64,000 nt of DNA, taken from Lepus europaeus. Lineage: Eukaryota; Chordata; Mammalia; Lagomorpha; Leporidae. The DNA is taken from positions 74,843,502 to 74,907,501 of the forward strand of contig NC_084831.1 in assembly GCF_033115175.1 (NCBI RefSeq), written 5' to 3'. The translations under genes were made by a program, and so were the position numbers. The notes beneath the pieces were generated by a model. It was not told the origin of the DNA and ran no database searches. It saw nothing but the letters and a program-made list of their open reading frames with translations. Of this stretch, positions 60,220-64,000 are shown piece by piece. How positions within the stretch are numbered: the first letter of the stretch is position 1; each line of letters begins with the position of its first letter.

Positions 60220-60264
60220 TGTCCCTTCGCTCCCCCTCCCCCCCGGCTCGGGCGCTCCGCCGCC

Positions 60265-60460
60265 GCAGCTGCTCCAATGGAGTGGAAAATGGCCATTGGG
60301 CGGCAATGAGTTATAGATTATCTGCTCCACGTTTTGTACTTAGCTGCCTGTAATCTGCTTTAGAGTTTGCCTGAGCCCCTTGCTGGAAAAACCAGGAGGG
60401 AGCGATTTGTCCTTTGCCGCGGTACACGCTAATATGTTTATATGATTAGCCGGACCCGGG
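60265..60460. promoter_or_regulatory. CCAAT-box pair and AT-richer block within the island
   Basis: Two NF-Y type CCAAT boxes face each other ('ccaatgg' at 60,275 and 'ccattgg' at 60,293), the second directly beside a GGGCGG Sp1 site. The following 150 bases ('gagttatagattatctgctcc', 'taatatgtttatatgatt') are strikingly less GC-rich than the flanks, suggesting sequence under selection, such as a core promoter or enhancer. Confidence 0.5.
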
Positions 60461-60652
60461 GGGGCGGCGTAGGTGGGGACTCGGGGCGCCGGCGGCGGCG
60501 GCTGGAGGTGACTCCAGTTCAGACCTCGCGGAGTCCGTGTCAGGACTTCGCACTCCCCCGTCTCGAGCCCTCTCTCGGCTCGCGCTCCCTCTCCCCCGCT
60601 CACTCTCTCGCCGCTCACACACACACGCAGAGGTGCCGGAGCGAAGGCGGGA

Positions 60653-60659
60653 GCTTACC
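60653..60659 (-). other. Possible minus-strand splice donor
   Basis: On the minus strand the site reads CTTCTCCG|GTAAGC, a good donor. With the plus-strand donors downstream it would fit a bidirectional promoter with a divergent, probably non-coding transcript. No other evidence. Confidence 0.35.
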
Positions 60660-60708
60660 GGAGAAGTCTTTGGGATTGTTGCGGGGCATCTCCCCTCCGT
60701 GGCTGTGC

Positions 60709-60730
60709 GTGGCGTGGCGTGGCGTGGCGC
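60709..60730. repeat. (GTGGC)n short tandem repeat
   Basis: About four units of GTGGC within the probable 5' untranslated region or proximal promoter. Confidence 0.9.
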
Positions 60731-60830
60731 TGCCCTTGCTCTCCCCCTGCCCCGCGTCCCCTCGCCTTCCGCCGTTCGTGGAGCAGCGGCCGCGGCTCCC
60801 GGGGCCGGGAGACCCGACATGTGAGGAGGG

Positions 60831-60852
60831 GCCGCCGCCGCCGCCGCCGCCT
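60831..60852. repeat. (CCG)n trinucleotide run
   Basis: About seven CCG units. In transcripts such runs form stable structures. Whether it is in the exon depends on the unknown transcription start. Confidence 0.95.
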
Positions 60853-60939
60853 CCCGCCCCAGGCCGCAGGGTCGGCGCGAGGGACGCCAGTCGGGCCGGC
60901 GCGGACGGCGGGCTCCGGGCTCCGCTGACAAACTGAGTT

Positions 60940-61391
60940 GGCCTCGCGCCGCCGGCGTCCGCCGCCCTCCGCTCGCGCAGCCGCCGCTGCCCGGGGACTC
61001 CCAAGTCTGCGCGCCTCAGTCGGGCTGTCTGCCTGCACCGCTCCTTGCGCGCCGAGTCCCGAGCCTCGTCCCCCTAAGGGAGCGAGCGGGCTGGGGGCGT
61101 GTGCGTGCGTGCGTGTGCAAGACCTCTCTCGCCGAGCGGCGTGCGGGAACTGCGGGACAATGTTGACATAGCCCCAGGAGCCGCCCGGCGCTGGCTGCTT
61201 GGCTGGAGGCAGCGGCGGCCGAGCAGGAGGACGCGCCGTGTCCGGCCGGCGCGCCGCGGCGCTGCCTCCCTCGCGGACCCGGCGGCCGGCCTCGGCCCTC
61301 CCCGGCCCCGGGTGGCCGCTGCCCTCGGCGCCTCACCCCGCGCGGCCCCCGCGCCAGACGGCCCTCCCCCGGGGCGCGCTCGCAGACCGAG
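60940..61391 (+). other. Probable untranslated first exon (5' limit unknown)
   Basis: The 3' end is set by a strong donor GACCGAG|GTAAGAG after 61,391. The start is a guess, because no TATA box or clear initiator is visible. No long ATG-initiated frame crosses the donor with recognisable protein features, so I take the exon as 5' UTR. It contains a four-codon upstream frame at 61,160-61,171 (ATG TTG ACA TAG). Coding exons must lie downstream of the window. Confidence 0.6.
61160..61171 (+). other. Minimal upstream open reading frame
   Basis: ATG-TTG-ACA-TAG within the probable first exon, with A at -3 relative to the ATG (acaATGt). If the exon is transcribed from further upstream, ribosomes would meet this three-residue frame before the main start, a common way to lower translation. 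Confidence 0.4.
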
Positions 61392-61397
61392 GTAAGA
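61392..61397 (+). other. Strong splice donor of first intron
   Basis: GAG|GTAAGA matches the U1 consensus at eight of nine positions. It is the best evidence for direction of transcription in this window. Confidence 0.7.
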
Positions 61398-64000
61398 GCT
61401 GCGGGAGCGAACAATGTGCCTCTATGGCCGGCTGCGGAGACCTGTTTGCTTTGCGCCTCCGGTCCGGGGGTGGGTGCTGGAGGTGGAGGCGCCGCGGGGT
61501 AGTTGGGGGCTCGGCACGCGTCTGTCTCTGCGGGGCCGGGCCGAGGAGGGGGTGCACCCGCGCGCCCCGGGCTGCTGGCCCCCTGCCCTGTCCCCCACCG
61601 CGGTGCCGCACAACTCCCGGCTCCGTGCAGTCCGCTGCCCCTTTGGTCTCGGAGCTGGTGCCGCGCTCCGAGGCACTGGTCCCGTTGCCGGGGACCCCGG
61701 GGTGGGGGCGGGAGGACGGGGCTCGGGGAGCCGTGCGTGTTTTGATTTCTGAAAAGCTCAGGGTAGGAAGGTGCCGCCTGCCCTTTGGTAGCCAGGTTGG
61801 GGCGGGTGTGTGTGAGTGTGTGAAGCGCGCCCTCGGCGGGGCTGCCAGGCCCGAGGTGCGCGGGCCCACGGCGCGGCGGGGGACCCTGAGCCCCGTGGCC
61901 CGCAGCCCCCCGCGCCCCGCCCGCCCAGCCGACTCGTCCCGGCTGGGAGTGGAGCCGGGAGGCCGGGCGCTGGGAGCGAGTTCAGGGGAGTGGATGAGTT
62001 GTCGCGGGCTGTTTCTTCTCGGTGGGTAGGCTGTATGGAGAGGCGAGGAGGACGGCGGAGCGCAGCTGGCTGTGGCCGGGCCGGCGCGGGGCCTGGGAGC
62101 CGTTAGGGGCGGCGGGCGGCCGCTGCCGGGGCGGGAGGGTGGCTGGGCTGGACCCGGCGGGGCCCGGCGGGGCCCGGAGCCTCCCAGGCCCGCAGTGAGA
62201 GGGCAGCAGCGGGCCACGCTGGGCCTGCGGGGGAAGTTACGGGGCGTGGGCTCCTGGCGTGACTGTGGAGCAGGGAGCCTGCTAGGTGGTGGTGGTGCGG
62301 GGCGGGGCGGGGGAGCCTAGTGGGGAGCGGGGCGCGGAGGCGTGGGAGGAGCACGAGGAAACGGGGACTCCGGGGTCACCGGCGTGGGCGTCTGGATTGG
62401 CTGGGACGACCCTGGGGCAGCGGGCGGCAGGCTTGCGAGATGCCTTCGCTTGGGGCCATACGTAAAGTTTGTTCTTTTCTGTCCAGCGGCGGGGTTTGGG
62501 TCAGGGGAAGCCGCAGGAAGCTTGAGTGAGTTGCCAAGGTGTCCCCGAGTGGAGACTAAGGAACGTGTGTGTGTGTGTGTGTGTGTGAGGCTGTGTTTAT
62601 TCCCCGGTCCCCTCAGTGCCCCAGAGCGCCGTTGGAGAGACACGTCCTGCGGAGTCCGTCTTAGCCTTTGCGGTCTTGCAGGGGCTGGTCCTTTCCCCCC
62701 TCGCCCCCCGCCCGCCCGCCCGCCGCCCCAGGCCCGCTCGCTCCGTGCTTTCCGATGCCAACTGTGGTGTCTCAGTTGCAGACCGAGGAAATGTTTTCCT
62801 CCTGTTTCTTGAGAGGTGTCAGGCTGCTTAGCAGCTTCTCCCAGCAGCCTGGGAGCGTCTGAGCCGCAGCCACCAGCCATATGGTTCCCGTTACAAAGGC
62901 CGGGCTCCGAGGCACCCTCCTTCCCACCCCGCCCCCCGTTCTTTGATTTTCTTCTGCATTCTTTGCAGCGCGTGTGCTTCTCCTCTCCCTTCCAGAGGCG
63001 TAGAGTCACTAAGGACGTAGTTGGGGCGTTCATTTCCCCGCCAGTGTTTATGTCTGGAGCGGGCCCCACCGAGTTTGCTCTTTGCTCACCTCGAGTTGCA
63101 CAACGAAGAAAGTCACATCCGTTTGGTAAATAATTACCTGCTGGGGGAACTCAGCTTTGATGGCGGGCAAACCTTAAAGGATAGGCACTAAAGAGGCACC
63201 TTGTGCCCATAGCAGAAAAATAGAGTAGTTTTGGGGGGCATCTATGGCACCCTTCCCGGATACGATGGGGGCTGTTTTGACCTAGTAGAGGGAACTTTGT
63301 AACTTTAAATTCAGCACGCTAACACTGCTTGAGAAATCCTTGGTAAGAAAAGCTGCTTCTGCTCAGGTGTATTATGGAACTTTCTGCTTTGCCCCCTCCA
63401 CCCTTCAGTACGTGCAGGCGTGATAGAAGGAATACTGCAGAACAAATGTTCTGTTGTTTAGTTTCTTCAGACATTCCTGATTCTCTTCTTTTGTTGCTTG
63501 CCTCTAAAAGAGGTGCCATTTCACATCATTCTGCACAAATTGTTTGAATTAATGCAAGTGTGAATTCTTACCGTTTGAAGGGGATATTAGCATATCAAAG
63601 GTTTCTTAGCTTCAGCTCAATTGAGAAAACTTCAGCCTGTCTTCCATTTGCTTCCAAGCGGAGGCCCAAAGGGCAGTGAGAAAAATAGGGAGGTGGATTT
63701 AGGCTGTGTTTCTGAACTTTCACTGTTTTGTAATTATGTGAGCCAAAAAACATTGTCTTTTGCTGCGGAGCCCTTGCAAATGGCGAGACAATTATTTTCC
63801 ATTGATAAATGGTTTGTTCCTAGAAAAAGGGTGACCTTTATATTATATGATAGTCACTGTTGCCTTTTAGGGTCCCTTCAGTGGAAGACAGAGTGAGAAA
63901 GCTTTTCCTTCTAACTTAATGCTTTTTCTAGAACCTGCACTTTGTTATGTTAGTAAATGAGAAAGGTTTTTAATTAGTCCTAAAACAAGAGAAATTCTGT
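61398..64000 (+). other. Probable first intron, start
   Basis: GC-rich until about 62,900, then falling to genome-average composition. It contains a (GT)n microsatellite at 62,565-62,587 and no recognisable SINE, L1 or exon. Alternative first exons could still lie in 61.4-62.9 kb. Confidence 0.5.
62565..62587 (+). repeat. (GT)n microsatellite
   Basis: About eleven to twelve uninterrupted GT units in the probable first intron. Confidence 0.95.

Larger units (their letters stand above)
59430..62900. promoter_or_regulatory. Large CpG island: promoter region of an unnamed + strand gene
   Basis: The sequence changes sharply from AT-rich to very GC-rich with dense CpG over about 3.5 kb, with many GGGCGG/CCGCCC-type Sp1/KLF sites. 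Several long overlapping open frames on both strands (up to 294 codons) are a by-product of low stop-codon frequency. They are rich in Arg, Pro, Gly and Ala and have no recognisable domain. The island is interrupted at 60,265-60,460 by a less GC-rich block that looks unlike the flanks. Strong splice donors show that first exons lie inside. I could not identify the gene. Confidence 0.9.

Noticed and set aside
59596..60330. Long open frames on both strands across the CpG island (up to 244 codons here and 294 codons at 61,333-62,217)
   Set aside because: They overlap one another in several frames, consist mainly of Arg, Pro, Gly, Ala and Ser, show no domain, and arise because stop codons are rare in GC-rich DNA.
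1..64000. CRISPR arrays, bacterial operons, insertion sequences, riboswitches
   Set aside because: The sequence is mammalian nuclear DNA; regularly spaced repeats are absent and the direct repeats seen are microsatellites or target-site duplications.
1..64000. tRNA genes suggested by A-box and B-box motifs
   Set aside because: The motifs I saw belong to the tRNA-derived heads of C-SINEs, which do not fold into a complete cloverleaf and continue into SINE body sequence.

Overview
The window looks like nuclear DNA from a lagomorph, most probably rabbit (Oryctolagus) or hare. The evidence is the repeat content: more than 40 copies of the tRNA-headed, lagomorph-type C-SINE, which has a pyrimidine-rich (CT)n 3' part and an AAATAAATAAA tail. 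There are also 5'-truncated L1 copies whose 3' ends match the rabbit-type L1 3' UTR. Beneath these lie older repeats shared by placental mammals (MIR, L2, MER5, MLT1 and old L1).

Layout. Positions 1-59,400 are AT-rich intergenic or deep intronic sequence with no protein-coding exon I can recognise. It holds scattered SINEs on both strands, three L1 3' ends near 23.2-23.9, 24.1-24.4 and 38.6-39.5 kb plus an L1 fragment at 13.6-13.8 kb, an antisense old L1 ORF2 remnant near 28.6-29.1 kb, a solo MLT1-type LTR near 30.9-31.2 kb, and several microsatellites. Three retrocopies of cellular RNAs stand out. A processed RPS24 pseudogene lies at about 5.71-6.09 kb. A 3'-truncated 7SK pseudogene lies at 25.70-25.93 kb (+). 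A 3'-truncated 5S rRNA pseudogene lies at 50.27-50.35 kb (-). The 7SK and 5S copies have flanking direct repeats and no poly(A), which fits the tailless retropseudogene class described in mammals.

Positions 59.4-62.9 kb are a large CpG island with a strong + strand splice donor after position 61,391 (GAG|GTAAGA). Further donor-like sites lie at 59,859 and 60,214 (+), and one lies on the minus strand at 60,658. I read this as the promoter and untranslated first exon(s) of a + strand gene whose coding exons lie beyond the window, possibly with a divergent transcript. I cannot name the gene from its 5' UTR. No SINE or L1 is recognisable from about 55.84 kb to the end, in contrast to the dense repeats before it; promoters of regulatory genes often look like this. 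The rest, 62.9-64.0 kb, is most simply first-intron sequence.

Nearly all long open frames here arise from SINE sequence, purine or pyrimidine tracts, or the GC-rich island, so I call none as a protein-coding gene.
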